Assembly (NCBI RefSeq): GCF_017303275.1
Contig: NZ_JAFKOJ010000009.1
Coordinates: 124,001 to 188,000, forward strand
DNA length: 64,000 nt
Direction: 5' to 3'
Origin: Bacillus sp. NTK034
GTDB lineage: Bacteria; Bacillota; Bacilli; Bacillales; Cytobacillaceae
The translations under genes and the position numbers were made by a program. Every line of letters begins with the position of its first letter. The stretch's first letter is position 1. A model generated the notes under the pieces. The model did no database searches. It saw only the letters and a program-made list of their open reading frames with translations, and was not told the origin of the DNA. Shown here one piece after another: positions 40,699 through 50,322 of the stretch.

Positions 40699-41469
40699 AT
40701 GATTTTATTTTTAGCAGGCACAAGTGATGCGAGAGCATTAGCCATTCAATTGAAAAATCAAGGTTTTCCTTTATTGGCAACCGTTGTTACAGAATCGGCA
40801 GCGGACAGCTTGAAAGCTGAAGGCATTTCTTATAAAGTGGGGCGGCTGTCTGAAAATGACATGATTGAATTAATTCAGATGCAGGAGATGACCACTGTAA
40901 TTGATGCCAGTCATCCCTATGCGGAAGAAGCATCAAAAACGGCCATGTCAGCAGCTAAAGCTTGCAGCATTCCTTACATACGTTACGAAAGGCCAAATGA
41001 ACAGTTTGCCTCACCGCTCATCACTGAAGCTGAAAGCTATGAGGAAGCAGCAAAATTGGCTCAATCGCATAAAGGGACAATCATGCTGACAACCGGCAGC
41101 AAAACGCTCGAAATCTTCACAAAATATCTGATGCGGGATGAGATCCGGCTTGTTTGCAGGATGCTTCCAAACATGGGAAACATGGAAAAATGCCAAAAGC
41201 TTGGCGTTAAACAAAAGGACATTATTGCGATCCAGGGACCTTTTTCCGAATCATTAAACAAAGCTCTTTATGAGCAGTATGAAGTGACCCTGATGATTAC
41301 AAAAGAAAGCGGCAAAGTGGGATCGGTGGATGAAAAAATGACCGCTGCCCTGGAATTGGGGATTCCTGTTATTTTGATTAAGCGGCCGCCGCTTGTATAT
41401 GAAAACTTCTGCACTTCTTTTGAAGAAGTGACTCAAAAATTGGGAGGACTTTACACATGGCAAACATGA
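40699..41469 (+). CDS. cbiJ: Precorrin-6A/cobalt-precorrin-6A reductase
   Basis: A 256-residue NADPH-dependent reductase of the CobK/CbiJ family. It begins with FLAGTSDARALAIQL, the expected nucleotide-binding start. It contains DASHPYAEEASKTAMSAAK, IPYIRYERP, LTTGSKTLEIF and KESGKVGSVDEKMTAALELG, all family signatures. It reduces the C18-C19 double bond of cobalt-precorrin-6A. An AGGAGGATCTC site precedes ATG 40699. The gene overlaps the cbiC start by 13 bp. Confidence 0.92.
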   Translation: MILFLAGTSDARALAIQLKNQGFPLLATVVTESAADSLKAEGISYKVGRLSENDMIELIQMQEMTTVIDASHPYAEEASKTAMSAAKACSIPYIRYERPNEQFASPLITEAESYEEAAKLAQSHKGTIMLTTGSKTLEIFTKYLMRDEIRLVCRMLPNMGNMEKCQKLGVKQKDIIAIQGPFSESLNKALYEQYEVTLMITKESGKVGSVDEKMTAALELGIPVILIKRPPLVYENFCTSFEEVTQKLGGLYTWQT

Positions 41470-42131
41470 ACTTTAATACCACATTTGTACCATTAACGGT
41501 AGATCCGGATAAAATTTATGACCACAGCTTCGCGATTATTAAAGAGGAGATGGGCGAGCATCCATTTACAGATGAGCAGTGGCTGGTGGTTAGGCGCGTC
41601 ATCCATGCCTCGGCTGATTTCGAGCTGGGGCGCAGCATGATTTTTACTTCAGATGCCATTGAAGCAGGGATTCAATCGATTTTAGCTGGCCGTCATGTCG
41701 TGGCAGATGTACAGATGATTGAAAGCGGGTCAGGACGCAAGCGATTCCAAAAGCATGGCGGGGACCTGCATTGTTATATTGCGGATGAAGATGTTTCTAA
41801 AGAAGCAAAGGCCCAGGGAACAACACGTGCGATCATTTCCATGCAAAAAGCAACGAGTCTGCATGAAGGAGGAATCTATGCCATCGGCAATGCGCCAACA
41901 GCGCTCCTGGAATTGATTCGTTTAGTGAAAGAAGGGCTCGCCAAACCTGACTTGATTATTGGCATGCCAGTCGGCTTTGTATCAGCGGCAGAGTCCAAAG
42001 CCGAGCTGGCCGTGCTTGAAGGAATCCCATTTATAACGAATGCAGGGAGAAAGGGTGGCAGTACAGTGACGGTCGCTGCGCTGAATGCCATTTCGATTAT
42101 GGCGGATGAACGGGCAAAAGCAGCGAAATAA
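41457..42131 (+). CDS. cbiC: Cobalt-precorrin-8 methylmutase
   Basis: A 224-residue enzyme that moves the C11 methyl group to C12, giving cobyrinate. CbiC/CobH signatures include IIHASADFELGRSMIF-like VIHASADFELGRSMIFTSDA (about residues 48-67), whose His is catalytic, GIYAIGNAPTALLELIRL and GMPVGFVSAAESKAEL. It starts inside the end of cbiJ, and its own end overlaps the cbiD start, indicating translational coupling. Confidence 0.92.
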   Translation: MANMNFNTTFVPLTVDPDKIYDHSFAIIKEEMGEHPFTDEQWLVVRRVIHASADFELGRSMIFTSDAIEAGIQSILAGRHVVADVQMIESGSGRKRFQKHGGDLHCYIADEDVSKEAKAQGTTRAIISMQKATSLHEGGIYAIGNAPTALLELIRLVKEGLAKPDLIIGMPVGFVSAAESKAELAVLEGIPFITNAGRKGGSTVTVAALNAISIMADERAKAAK

Positions 42132-43242
42132 AAAAGATCCTTCCCAAATGCGGCACGGCTATACGACAGGTGCCTGTGCCGCAGCCATGACAAAGGCAGC
42201 ACTGCAGGCGCTTGTGACCGGAGAGGTGCCCAATGAAGTAACGATTTATCTGCCGGTTGGCCAGTATGCCACTTTTAAAGTGACGGCTTTTGATCGGTCA
42301 GATGGACGGGTCATGTGCGAAACGATCAAGGATGCAGGGGACGACCCGGACGCCACACATCAGGCACGAATTCAAAGTACGGTCACATATGCAAAAAAAG
42401 AAGGCATCCATTTAGATGGCGGGATCGGTGTGGGAAGAGTCACAAAAGCAGGGCTGCCAGTAGCGGTAGGGCAGGCAGCGATCAACCCTGTGCCGCGTAA
42501 AATGATCCATGGTGTCGTCCAGGAAGCAATGGATAAATATAAAGTAAATCGGGGCATTGAAGTAGTCATTTCGGTTCCTGACGGTGTAGAAATTGCAGAA
42601 AAAACATTGAATGGCCGATTAGGGATTATTGGAGGTATCTCGATTTTAGGAACACGGGGAACGGTGGTGCCATTTTCCAGTTCCGCCTATATGGCGAGTA
42701 TCGCTCAGGCGATCAATGTCGCAAAAGAAGCAGGTTGTGAGCATTTAGTCATTACCACAGGCGGCCGCAGTGAAAAATTTGCCATGAAGCAGTATCCGCA
42801 TTTGCCGGAAGAAGCCTTTATCGAAATGGGCGACTTTGTCGGTTTTACTTTGAAGAATATTGCAAGGAAGAAGATTCCTAAAGTCTCTCTTGTAGGGATG
42901 ATGGGGAAATTCTCAAAGGTTGCACAGGGAGTTATGATGGTGCACTCGAAAAGTGCCCCAGTCAGTTTCGAGTTTTTAGCAGGTATGGCCAATAAAGTGG
43001 AAGTCAATGAGGAAATTCAGCAGGACATTTTACAGGCAAATACGGCTTCACAGGTTGGTGAAATGCTTCAGGGAAACGAAGAATTTTTTGAAGCCCTTTG
43101 CCGAAACTGCTGCTATTATGCACTGAATCATATGAACGCAAACGTCAAAGTGTCGACAACTCTGTATGCCATGAACGGAAGCTGTCTAGGAAAGGCTGAG
43201 AATATTGACAAATTGGATGAAGATGATTGGTATCGGGGATAA
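42106..43242 (+). CDS. cbiD: Cobalt-precorrin-5B C1-methyltransferase
   Basis: A 378-residue CbiD. It shows [20 protein letters not shown] near the N-terminus, [40 protein letters not shown] and [14 protein letters not shown], in the order of the family. CbiD methylates C1 of the macrocycle in the anaerobic pathway. Two in-frame ATG starts are possible (42085 and 42106), both inside cbiC; 42106 gives a length and N-terminus nearer the family norm. It overlaps the start of cbiET. Confidence 0.9.
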   Translation: MNGQKQRNKKDPSQMRHGYTTGACAAAMTKAALQALVTGEVPNEVTIYLPVGQYATFKVTAFDRSDGRVMCETIKDAGDDPDATHQARIQSTVTYAKKEGIHLDGGIGVGRVTKAGLPVAVGQAAINPVPRKMIHGVVQEAMDKYKVNRGIEVVISVPDGVEIAEKTLNGRLGIIGGISILGTRGTVVPFSSSAYMASIAQAINVAKEAGCEHLVITTGGRSEKFAMKQYPHLPEEAFIEMGDFVGFTLKNIARKKIPKVSLVGMMGKFSKVAQGVMMVHSKSAPVSFEFLAGMANKVEVNEEIQQDILQANTASQVGEMLQGNEEFFEALCRNCCYYALNHMNANVKVSTTLYAMNGSCLGKAENIDKLDEDDWYRG

Positions 43243-44410
43243 TGGCGCGGAAGGATTGCTCCCCCCATACATAGACTGGATTCATGAATGTGAAGTCCTG
43301 GTTGGCGGGGAACGCCATTTGCAATTTTTCCCGGAATTTACTGGAGAAAAAAAAGTAATCAAAGGCGGCTTGTCGGCATTAACGGCTGACCTGCAGCAGG
43401 AAACACGCAATACGGTTATTTTGGTATCAGGTGATCCGCTGTTTTATGGGCTTGGCGGTGTATTGGCGAGAAAGCTTCCATTGGAGATTTATCCTTACAC
43501 AAGCTCTGTTCAGCTCGCTTTTTCAAAAATGCAGGAGAGCTGGCAGGATGCGTATATTGTCAGCCTGCACGGCCGTTCAATTAAAGGCTTTGCCCAAAGA
43601 ATCGACGGGCGGAAAAAGATTGCTATTTTAACAGACGAAAAAAATACTCCGCAGGCCATTGCGAAGTATTTAAAGAAGTTCGGCATGACGGAGTATGATA
43701 CCTTTGTTGCTGAGAATCTGCAGGGAGACGAGGAGCGCTGCCAGTTTCTCACCTTGGACGAAATGGAACAATCGTCTTTTTTTCCATTGAATGTAGTGAT
43801 TTTAAAGCAGCGTGAGGCAGTGGAGCGCGCCTCACTGGGAATTCCGGATGATAAGTTCGTGCAGAGAAAACCGGATAAAGGCTTGATTACGAAAAGGGAG
43901 ATCAGGACTCTTTGTATCCAAGAGCTGGAGTTAAAGGAAAACAGCATCGTCTGGGATATTGGTACCTGCACAGGCTCCGTTGCGATTGAAGCGGCTAAAA
44001 TAGCCCGGGAAGGTGCCGTGTATGCGATTGAAAAGAATGAGGGCGATCTGGAAAACTGCCTGGAAAATCAATTAAAACACCGGACAGATTTCACGGCCGT
44101 CCTTGGAAAGGCGCCTGAGAAGCTGGATGAATTTCCTGATCCGCATGCGATTTTCATTGGAGGCAACGGCGGCAATATGGAGCTTTTATTACAGACATGC
44201 CATTCACGGCTGAAGCCAAACGGCCGGCTCGTTATGAATATTGCCACAATCGAAAATCTCGCTGAAGCGATGCAGCATTTGAAAAATCTGGGCTGCGAAG
44301 TATCCGTATTGCAGGCGCAGATTTCAAAAAGCAAGCCAATCCTGCATTTAACGCGCTTCGTACCGTTAAATCCCATTTTTATTGTGACTGCAAAGAAAGG
44401 AAAGAACTAA
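43217..44410 (+). CDS. cbiET: Fused cobalt-precorrin-7 methyltransferase (CbiE-CbiT)
   Basis: A 397-residue fusion. The N-terminal CbiE part (about 1-195; [42 protein letters not shown]) methylates C5. The C-terminal CbiT part (about 210-395; [32 protein letters not shown] with the SAM-binding loop, [11 protein letters not shown]) methylates C15 and decarboxylates the acetate at C12. The start is inside cbiD and could be 43217 or 43223. The stop is directly followed by the cbiL start (44411). Confidence 0.92.
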   Translation: MKMIGIGDNGAEGLLPPYIDWIHECEVLVGGERHLQFFPEFTGEKKVIKGGLSALTADLQQETRNTVILVSGDPLFYGLGGVLARKLPLEIYPYTSSVQLAFSKMQESWQDAYIVSLHGRSIKGFAQRIDGRKKIAILTDEKNTPQAIAKYLKKFGMTEYDTFVAENLQGDEERCQFLTLDEMEQSSFFPLNVVILKQREAVERASLGIPDDKFVQRKPDKGLITKREIRTLCIQELELKENSIVWDIGTCTGSVAIEAAKIAREGAVYAIEKNEGDLENCLENQLKHRTDFTAVLGKAPEKLDEFPDPHAIFIGGNGGNMELLLQTCHSRLKPNGRLVMNIATIENLAEAMQHLKNLGCEVSVLQAQISKSKPILHLTRFVPLNPIFIVTAKKGKN

Positions 44411-45115
44411 ATGAGAATTGGAACTTTGTATGGATTAGGAGTCGGGCCGGGAGATCCGGAGTTAATCACGGTAAAAGCATTCCGCAAATTGCAGGAAAGC
44501 CCGGTCATTGCTTATCCCAAAAAATTAAGAGGCAGTAAATCCTACGCACATCGCATTGTAGACATGTATATAAATCCCGAAGAAAAAGAGATGCTCGGTT
44601 TGGTTTTTCCAATGACAAAAGATGAAGATACACTAAGGGCTGAGTGGACAAAATCCGCTGAAGCCATATATGGCTTTTTGTCTCAGGGAAAAGATGTCGC
44701 ATTCGTGACGGAAGGGGATCCGATGCTGTTCAGCACATTTATCCATTTAATGAAGCTGATGCAGGCAATGCATCCTGATGTTCCGATTGAAACGGTAGCT
44801 GGCATCTCGTCCTTTAATGGTTCTGTTAATCGGTTAGGAATTGCCCTGGCTGATGGCGATGACCATGTCGCGATGATTCCGGCAACCGAGAATATGGAGG
44901 AAATGCGGCGGGTGATTGAAACTCATGATGCGATTGTCTTCATTAAAGTAGCGAAGGTATTGGATGAAATGCTGAATCTGCTGGAGGAAATGGATTTATT
45001 GGACAAAACACATGTTGTAACAAAAGTTACATCTGACGAAGAGGTCATATGGAATGTCCATGAGCTCCGGGGTGCAGAATTAAATTACTTGTCATGTATG
45101 GTGGTGCGCAAATGA
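44411..45115 (+). CDS. cbiL: Cobalt-factor II C20-methyltransferase
   Basis: A 234-residue SAM-dependent methyltransferase of the CbiL/CobI group. It has YGLGVGPGDPELITVKAFRK at the start, the second conserved FVTEGDPMLFSTFIHLM (about residues 98-114), and VAGISSFNGSVNRLGIAL. It methylates C20 of cobalt-factor II. The start ATG directly abuts the cbiET stop, with AAAGGAAAG upstream. The stop codon overlaps the ATG of cbiF (ATGA). Confidence 0.92.
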   Translation: MRIGTLYGLGVGPGDPELITVKAFRKLQESPVIAYPKKLRGSKSYAHRIVDMYINPEEKEMLGLVFPMTKDEDTLRAEWTKSAEAIYGFLSQGKDVAFVTEGDPMLFSTFIHLMKLMQAMHPDVPIETVAGISSFNGSVNRLGIALADGDDHVAMIPATENMEEMRRVIETHDAIVFIKVAKVLDEMLNLLEEMDLLDKTHVVTKVTSDEEVIWNVHELRGAELNYLSCMVVRK

Positions 45116-45894
45116 AGAAAATTTGGATTATCGGGGCAGGTCCTGGAGATCCCGATTTAATTACGGTAAAAGGCTTAAAGCTATTAAATAAGGCTGATGT
45201 TGTCATGTATACCGACTCTCTTGTCAGCGAGACATTAGTGGCGGAAGCCAAGGAGTCGGCAGAGATTATCCGCACAGCCGGGATGCATCTTGAAGAAATG
45301 GTGGATTGCATTGTTGAACGAGTCCATGCAGGCAAAACGGTTGTACGTTTACATACAGGCGACCCGGCCATGTACGGGGCAACGATGGAGCAGGTGGCAC
45401 TATTGAAGCAGCACGATATCAGCTGTGAAGTTGTACCTGGCGTCAGTTCTGTTTTTGCCTCCGCAGCAGCAGTCGGGGCAGAGCTGACCATTCCGGATTT
45501 AACGCAAACCCTTATATTAACAAGGGCTGAAGGGCGGACACCAGTGCCGGAGCGTGAAAAATTACAGGCATTGGCCAGCCATCACTGTACCATCGCGATG
45601 TTTCTAAGTGCGACCTTAACAAAGAAAATCACAAAAGAACTGCAGGCAGCCGGTTGGGCAGACAATACACCGGTGGCGGTAGTGCAGCGTGCTTCATGGC
45701 CGGATCAAAAAATTGTCCGCACCACATTGTCTGAGCTGGACGAAGCGATGCGTGTCAACGGCATCCGCAAGCATGCGATGATTCTGGCAGGCTGGGCATT
45801 GGACCCGCATATCCATGAGAAAGAATACCGCTCGAAGCTATATGACAAAACGTTCACACATGGCTTCCGCAAAGGTGTGACGGCGAATGATTAG
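45112..45894 (+). CDS. cbiF: Cobalt-precorrin-4 C11-methyltransferase
   Basis: A 260-residue member of the tetrapyrrole methylase family, CbiF/CobM type. It has WIIGAGPGDPDLITVKGLKL, VRLHTGDPAMYGATMEQV and VVPGVSSVFASAAAVGAELT, then TILTRAEGRTPVPE-like LILTRAEGRTPVPE. It methylates C11. The start is the ATG of the ATGA overlap with cbiL. Its last 8 bases overlap cbiG. Confidence 0.92.
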   Translation: MKKIWIIGAGPGDPDLITVKGLKLLNKADVVMYTDSLVSETLVAEAKESAEIIRTAGMHLEEMVDCIVERVHAGKTVVRLHTGDPAMYGATMEQVALLKQHDISCEVVPGVSSVFASAAAVGAELTIPDLTQTLILTRAEGRTPVPEREKLQALASHHCTIAMFLSATLTKKITKELQAAGWADNTPVAVVQRASWPDQKIVRTTLSELDEAMRVNGIRKHAMILAGWALDPHIHEKEYRSKLYDKTFTHGFRKGVTAND

Positions 45895-47023
45895 TTTGCG
45901 CGAAGGTGAAATCCCGGTAATCGAAAAGCGCAAACCCTATGCCCTTGTTGCCATTACAAAGCATGGGGTGGCGCATGCAAGAAGCTATGCGGAAAAATTT
46001 CCATATGCAGATCTATATTATATGAAAAAATTCGAACAGGGCGATGAGGAAGCTCGGCAGATTCAATTATTTGATGGAACGGTCCGCCTATTATTGCCCG
46101 CATTGTTCCAGCAGTATAAAGGGATTATCTGCATCATTTCCCTCGGTGCTGTTGTCCGCATGATTGCCCCGCTTTTGATCGATAAAAAGAAGGACCCAGC
46201 CGTGCTGGTGGTTGATGATAAAGGCCAGTATGTCGTCAGCGTATTATCCGGCCATATTGGCGGTGCCAATGCATTAACACATGAATTTGCCCATGCGATT
46301 GGGGCGGCGCCTGTTGTGACCACCGCATCAGATGTTCAAAAAACAATTCCGGTCGATTTATTTGGCGCCCAATTTGGGTGGATGTGGGATAGCGAAGAAA
46401 AATTAACACCTGTCAGTGCATCGGTTGTCAATGAAGAGCATGTGGCGATCGTGCAGGAAACCGGGGAAAAGAATTGGTGGACGTATGACAGGGAAATGCC
46501 GGACAATCTAAAAATTTATCCATCAATAGAGGAAGCCATCAAGGCAAAGCCGCAAGCAGCACTGCTTATTACAGATCGCATTCTAGTACCGTATGAAGAG
46601 GCGATGCTTGAGAACGGGGTCCTGTACCGTCCAAAATCAATAGTTCTTGGTATTGGCTGCAATCGAGGCACATCATTGGCAGAGATTGAAGGAGTAATTG
46701 ATGAAACATTGGCGGAGCTAGGTTTGAGCAAAAAAAGCGTCAAAGCGATTGCATCTATTAATCTGAAAAAAGACGAGGCAGGATTGCTGGAATTAACAGC
46801 TAAATATAACTGGCCGTTTGTTACATACACACCTGAAGAGCTGAATGAGATTCTGATGCAAAATCCGTCGGACACCGTCTTTAAATATACGGGCGCGTAT
46901 GGAGTCAGTGAGCCGGCGGCCATGAGGTATGCGAATGCGAAGGAATTGCTGCTGGAGAAGAAGAAAAGCGGCAATGTGACCATCAGTATTGCACGCATCA
47001 ATTTTGAGGAGGGAAGAGGATGA
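45887..47023 (+). CDS. cbiG: Cobalt-precorrin-5A hydrolase
   Basis: A 378-residue CbiG that opens the delta-lactone of cobalt-precorrin-5A and releases acetaldehyde, a step specific to the anaerobic pathway. Visible signatures are YKGIICIISLGAVVRMIAPLL, VLVVDDKGQYVVSVLSGHIG, GGANALTHEFA (residues about 110-138), SIVLGIGCNRGTSLAEIEG in the C-terminal domain and GAYGVSEPAAMRYA. It overlaps both cbiF and cbiA (ATGA). Confidence 0.92.
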   Translation: MISLREGEIPVIEKRKPYALVAITKHGVAHARSYAEKFPYADLYYMKKFEQGDEEARQIQLFDGTVRLLLPALFQQYKGIICIISLGAVVRMIAPLLIDKKKDPAVLVVDDKGQYVVSVLSGHIGGANALTHEFAHAIGAAPVVTTASDVQKTIPVDLFGAQFGWMWDSEEKLTPVSASVVNEEHVAIVQETGEKNWWTYDREMPDNLKIYPSIEEAIKAKPQAALLITDRILVPYEEAMLENGVLYRPKSIVLGIGCNRGTSLAEIEGVIDETLAELGLSKKSVKAIASINLKKDEAGLLELTAKYNWPFVTYTPEELNEILMQNPSDTVFKYTGAYGVSEPAAMRYANAKELLLEKKKSGNVTISIARINFEEGRG

Positions 47024-48405
47024 ATCGATTTGTTCTGGCCGGAACAGGAAGCGGTGTCGGAAAAACAACCTTCACTATCGGCATTATGCGTGCGCTGATG
47101 AAGCGCGGGTTAACCGTACAGGGCTTTAAATGCGGCCCTGATTACATTGACCCTGCGTATCATACAGCTGTCACCAAACGCCCTTCCCGAAATATTGATA
47201 GTTTCATGATGTCCCATGATACCGTGCGTGCCATTGTCGCAAGAGCGAGCCGCGATACAGACGTATCGGTGATTGAGGGAGTGATGGGCTTTTATGACGG
47301 AAAATCACCATTATCCAATGAAGGTTCTGCTGCCCATATTAGCGGGATTACAAAAAGTCCCGTCATTTTAATTGTCAATGCGGCAAGTATGGCAAGAAGT
47401 GCGGCGGCGATTGTCAAAGGTTTTCAAATGCTGGATGAAAGTTCCCATATCGTTGGAGTCCTTGCCAATCAATTAGGAAGCAAAAGCCATTTTGATATTG
47501 TCAAATCAGCGATTGAACAAGAATGCGGAATTCCTGTCATTGGCTATCTCCCAAAAGGAGCTGTAGCCGAGATGCCAAGCCGTCATTTAGGGCTGGTGCC
47601 GGCCATAGAACGCGGTGATTTAGATTCCTATTTTGAAAGTCTGGCAGAAGCGATTGAAGAAACAGTGGATATTGATCAGCTTCTGAAACTAATGAAAGCC
47701 AAGGTATGGGAGGTCTCCTCTTCCATTTTTGATGCACAGCCGGAAAGACAGGAAGTACATATTGCGGTTGCCAGAGATGCGGCCTTTAATTTTTACTATG
47801 AAGAAAACTTAGAATTGCTGCGGGCCCATGGTGCCGCATTGCATTTCTTCTCTCCGCTGGACAACGAGGAAGTTCCTGAAATAGCGCAGGGGCTTTACAT
47901 CGGCGGCGGCTTCCCGGAAGAGTTTGCTGAAGCATTGGCTAAAAATGAGGCAGCTAAGCTATCTATAAAGGCCGCGCTGGAGCGGGGAGTGCCGACATTG
48001 GCAGAATGCGGCGGCTTTATGTATTTAACAGAAGAAATTGTGGATCGAAAAGGACAGGCATTCCCGATGATCGGTGTGATTCCGGGCCGGGTCAGGATGC
48101 AGGATAAATTGGCTGCACTCGGGTATCGGGAAATTACAGGTGTTCCGGGCAACTTCCTGATGAATGAAGGAGAGCAGGCAAAAGGGCATGAATTCCATTA
48201 CTCGGCATATGAAGGGAATCATCCTTCACCGGCCTATTTCAGCAAGGGCCGCTTCCGCTCTCAGAAGGAAGGCTATTTAACTGATAATCTTGTAGCCGGC
48301 TATACACACTTTCACTTTGCATCGAATCCGCAGCTTGTGAAAAATTGGCTGGCAGCTTGTTTGGAGGCAGAACATGAATTATTTTCCGTTATTAATGAAT
48401 CTTGA
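47020..48405 (+). CDS. cbiA: Cobyrinic acid a,c-diamide synthase
   Basis: A 461-residue amidotransferase that amidates the a and c side chains of cobyrinate using glutamine and ATP. The N-terminal part has a P-loop-like VLAGTGSGVGKTTFTIGI and FKCGPDYIDPAYH. The C-terminal glutaminase domain has GGGFPEEFAEALAKNE, the nucleophile Cys in TLAECGGFMYL, and HEFHYSAYE. It overlaps cbiG by 4 bp and the next gene by 32 bp. Confidence 0.93.
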   Translation: MNRFVLAGTGSGVGKTTFTIGIMRALMKRGLTVQGFKCGPDYIDPAYHTAVTKRPSRNIDSFMMSHDTVRAIVARASRDTDVSVIEGVMGFYDGKSPLSNEGSAAHISGITKSPVILIVNAASMARSAAAIVKGFQMLDESSHIVGVLANQLGSKSHFDIVKSAIEQECGIPVIGYLPKGAVAEMPSRHLGLVPAIERGDLDSYFESLAEAIEETVDIDQLLKLMKAKVWEVSSSIFDAQPERQEVHIAVARDAAFNFYYEENLELLRAHGAALHFFSPLDNEEVPEIAQGLYIGGGFPEEFAEALAKNEAAKLSIKAALERGVPTLAECGGFMYLTEEIVDRKGQAFPMIGVIPGRVRMQDKLAALGYREITGVPGNFLMNEGEQAKGHEFHYSAYEGNHPSPAYFSKGRFRSQKEGYLTDNLVAGYTHFHFASNPQLVKNWLAACLEAEHELFSVINES

Positions 48406-49003
48406 TTATAAAAAGGTGGTTATTGTCGGTGGCGGACATGTGGCACGCCAGAAGGCTGAAGCCCTGCTGCCGACAAAAGCCCAAGTAACTGTGATCAGCC
48501 CGGTGGTTACTGAAAAATTAGAGCAGTATATCCATGAAGGACTTGTGACATGGAAAGAAAAATCGTTCGAACCGGCTGATTTAGATGACGCGGCCCTGAT
48601 CTTTGCTGTAACAAACGACGAAGAAGTAAACAATGCAGTGGAAGAAGCCGCACAGCATTGGCAGCTGCTCAGCCGTGCAGATGCAAAGGGCCGTATTGAT
48701 TTCATTAATCCCGCAGTTGTCCGACGCGGTGAATTCGTTTTGACCGTATCAACATCTGGCGCAAGCCCCGGTCTGACCCGCAAAGTGAAGTCAGAATTAG
48801 CAGAGGAATATGGAGAGCATTATGCGCAGTATGTATCTTTTTTAAAGGAAGCCCGTCAGCGGATCTTAGAAAAGTTTACTGGGGATGAGAAAAAGCAGCT
48901 ATTGGCAGAGCTTCTGGATCCTCAAATTTTGGAGTGGATAGAGCAAGGCGAGAAGCAAAAATGTGAAGACCGGCTGCTTAAGCGTATTGGAGAAAAGCAA
49001 TGA
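48374..49003 (+). CDS. Precorrin-2 dehydrogenase (SirC/CysG N-terminal/Met8-like)
   Basis: A 209-residue NAD-dependent dehydrogenase that oxidises precorrin-2 to sirohydrochlorin (factor II), the substrate for cobalt insertion. It has YFPLLMNLDYKKVVIVGGGH, VARQKAEALL, DLDDAALIFAVTNDEEVN, FINPAVVRRGEFVLTVSTSG and ASPGLTRKVKSELAEEYG, which define the family; it corresponds to the cysG(A) gene of the B. megaterium cobI operon and to YlnF/SirC. Its ATG lies 32 bp inside the cbiA end. It overlaps the start of cobA by 4 bp. Confidence 0.9.
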   Translation: MNYFPLLMNLDYKKVVIVGGGHVARQKAEALLPTKAQVTVISPVVTEKLEQYIHEGLVTWKEKSFEPADLDDAALIFAVTNDEEVNNAVEEAAQHWQLLSRADAKGRIDFINPAVVRRGEFVLTVSTSGASPGLTRKVKSELAEEYGEHYAQYVSFLKEARQRILEKFTGDEKKQLLAELLDPQILEWIEQGEKQKCEDRLLKRIGEKQ

Positions 49004-49761
49004 GTGGATTTGTCTATATTGTTGGAGCTGGACCAGGTGACCCCAAACTGCTGACAATTCGCGGTTTGGAATGCATCCAGCAGGCTGATGTGATTTTATA
49101 TGACCGTCTTGTGAATGTGGAAATGTTAACACACGCAAAAGCAGATGCAGAGCTGATTTATTGCGGGAAAGAGCCTGGCAGGCATGGATTGATTCAGGAT
49201 GAAATCCATCGGGTGCTGGTAGAACAGGCAAACCTTGGCAGGCAGGTGCTGCGCTTAAAGGGAGGCGACCCATTTGTCTTTGGACGAGGTGCTGAAGAAG
49301 CGGCCATATTGCGGGAAGCAGGTATTCCCTTTGAAATTGTTCCAGGTATAACTGCCGGAATTGCTGCGCCTGCGTATGCAGGAATTCCTGTGACACACCG
49401 TGATCATGCGGCAAGCTTTGCGATTGTAACTGGCCATGGCCGCGCCGAAAAGGAGCAGGACTTTCTAAAGTGGTCTGCGCTTGCTCAAATTGACACGGTC
49501 GCCTTTTATATGAGCATTGGCAACATTGAACACATTACGAAAAGCTTAATAGCTAATGGAAAAAGCGGAACAACCCCTGCTGCTGTGATTGAATGGGGCA
49601 CAACTGCCAGGCAGCGGACGATTACAGGGACACTCGAAACGATTACAGAGGATATCCGGATTCATGGCATCTCGAATCCATCGATGATTTTGGTTGGAGA
49701 TGTGGTTGGAGTACGGGATCAAATTGCCTGGTTTATAGAAAAGGAGCATGAATTATGTTAG
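49000..49761 (+). CDS. cobA: Uroporphyrinogen-III C-methyltransferase
   Basis: A 253-residue SAM-dependent SUMT that adds methyl groups at C2 and C7 of uroporphyrinogen III, the entry step to corrinoids and sirohaem. Signatures are YIVGAGPGDPKLLTIRGLEC, VILYDRLVN, RLKGGDPFVFGRGAEEAAIL and IVPGITAGIAAPAYAGIPVT. It has only the methylase domain, not a CysG fusion. The ATG overlaps the dehydrogenase stop, and its own end overlaps the nitroreductase start by 7 bp. Confidence 0.92.
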   Translation: MSGFVYIVGAGPGDPKLLTIRGLECIQQADVILYDRLVNVEMLTHAKADAELIYCGKEPGRHGLIQDEIHRVLVEQANLGRQVLRLKGGDPFVFGRGAEEAAILREAGIPFEIVPGITAGIAAPAYAGIPVTHRDHAASFAIVTGHGRAEKEQDFLKWSALAQIDTVAFYMSIGNIEHITKSLIANGKSGTTPAAVIEWGTTARQRTITGTLETITEDIRIHGISNPSMILVGDVVGVRDQIAWFIEKEHELC

Positions 49762-50309
49762 AAGCCTTGAAAAAACGCCGTGCGATTCGAAATTTTGAAT
49801 TGCGCGAAGTAGAACGGGAAAAAATCGAGACATTATTAGCAGCAGCCACATACGCACCAAATGACCGCATGCGTGAGCCGTGGCATTTCTATGTATTGCA
49901 GGGAGAAAGCTTAAAACGCTACAAGCAGGTGGCACTTGATTACCTGCAAAAACGCTTTCCAGCGAAGCCGCATTTAGTGGAAAGCTCCATGAAAGCCATC
50001 ACGAACACACCCCTGATTATTGTTGTGACATCCGCCATTGTTGAAGGCGATGAAGGGGCGACAAAAGATAATGTCTTTGCCGTAAGCAGTGCCATTATGT
50101 CGATGTGGCTGATGGCAGAACAGCTGGGATTAGGCATGGTATGGCGTACAAGAGGCGTTGGTCTGGTGCATGATACCTCACTGCATGATTTTATTGGTGC
50201 ATCTGAGCAGGAGCAATTAGTGGGAACGCTATGCATCGGCTACCCGGCAGAAGAAATTGCTTCCGAGAAAAAGCGTACACCATTTGCTGAAAAGACTACG
50301 TGGCTTTAA
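49755..50309 (+). CDS. Nitroreductase-family flavoprotein in the cobalamin operon
   Basis: A 184-residue FMN-dependent nitroreductase-fold protein. It begins KKRRAIRNFELREVEREKIE and has AAATYAPNDRMREPWHFYVL, typical of the family. A role in lower-ligand (DMB) formation like BluB, or in cobalt reduction before adenosylation by the next gene btuR, would suit the position. BluB identity is not shown by the visible motifs. Its place just before btuR corresponds, as I recall, to cbiY in the B. megaterium cobI operon. It is translationally coupled to cobA. Confidence 0.75.
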   Translation: MLEALKKRRAIRNFELREVEREKIETLLAAATYAPNDRMREPWHFYVLQGESLKRYKQVALDYLQKRFPAKPHLVESSMKAITNTPLIIVVTSAIVEGDEGATKDNVFAVSSAIMSMWLMAEQLGLGMVWRTRGVGLVHDTSLHDFIGASEQEQLVGTLCIGYPAEEIASEKKRTPFAEKTTWL

Positions 50310-50322
50310 GGAGGTATGGTCT

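Noticed and set aside
49755..50309. Assigning the nitroreductase as BluB
   Set aside because: General nitroreductase motifs are visible, but nothing specific to BluB could be confirmed by eye.
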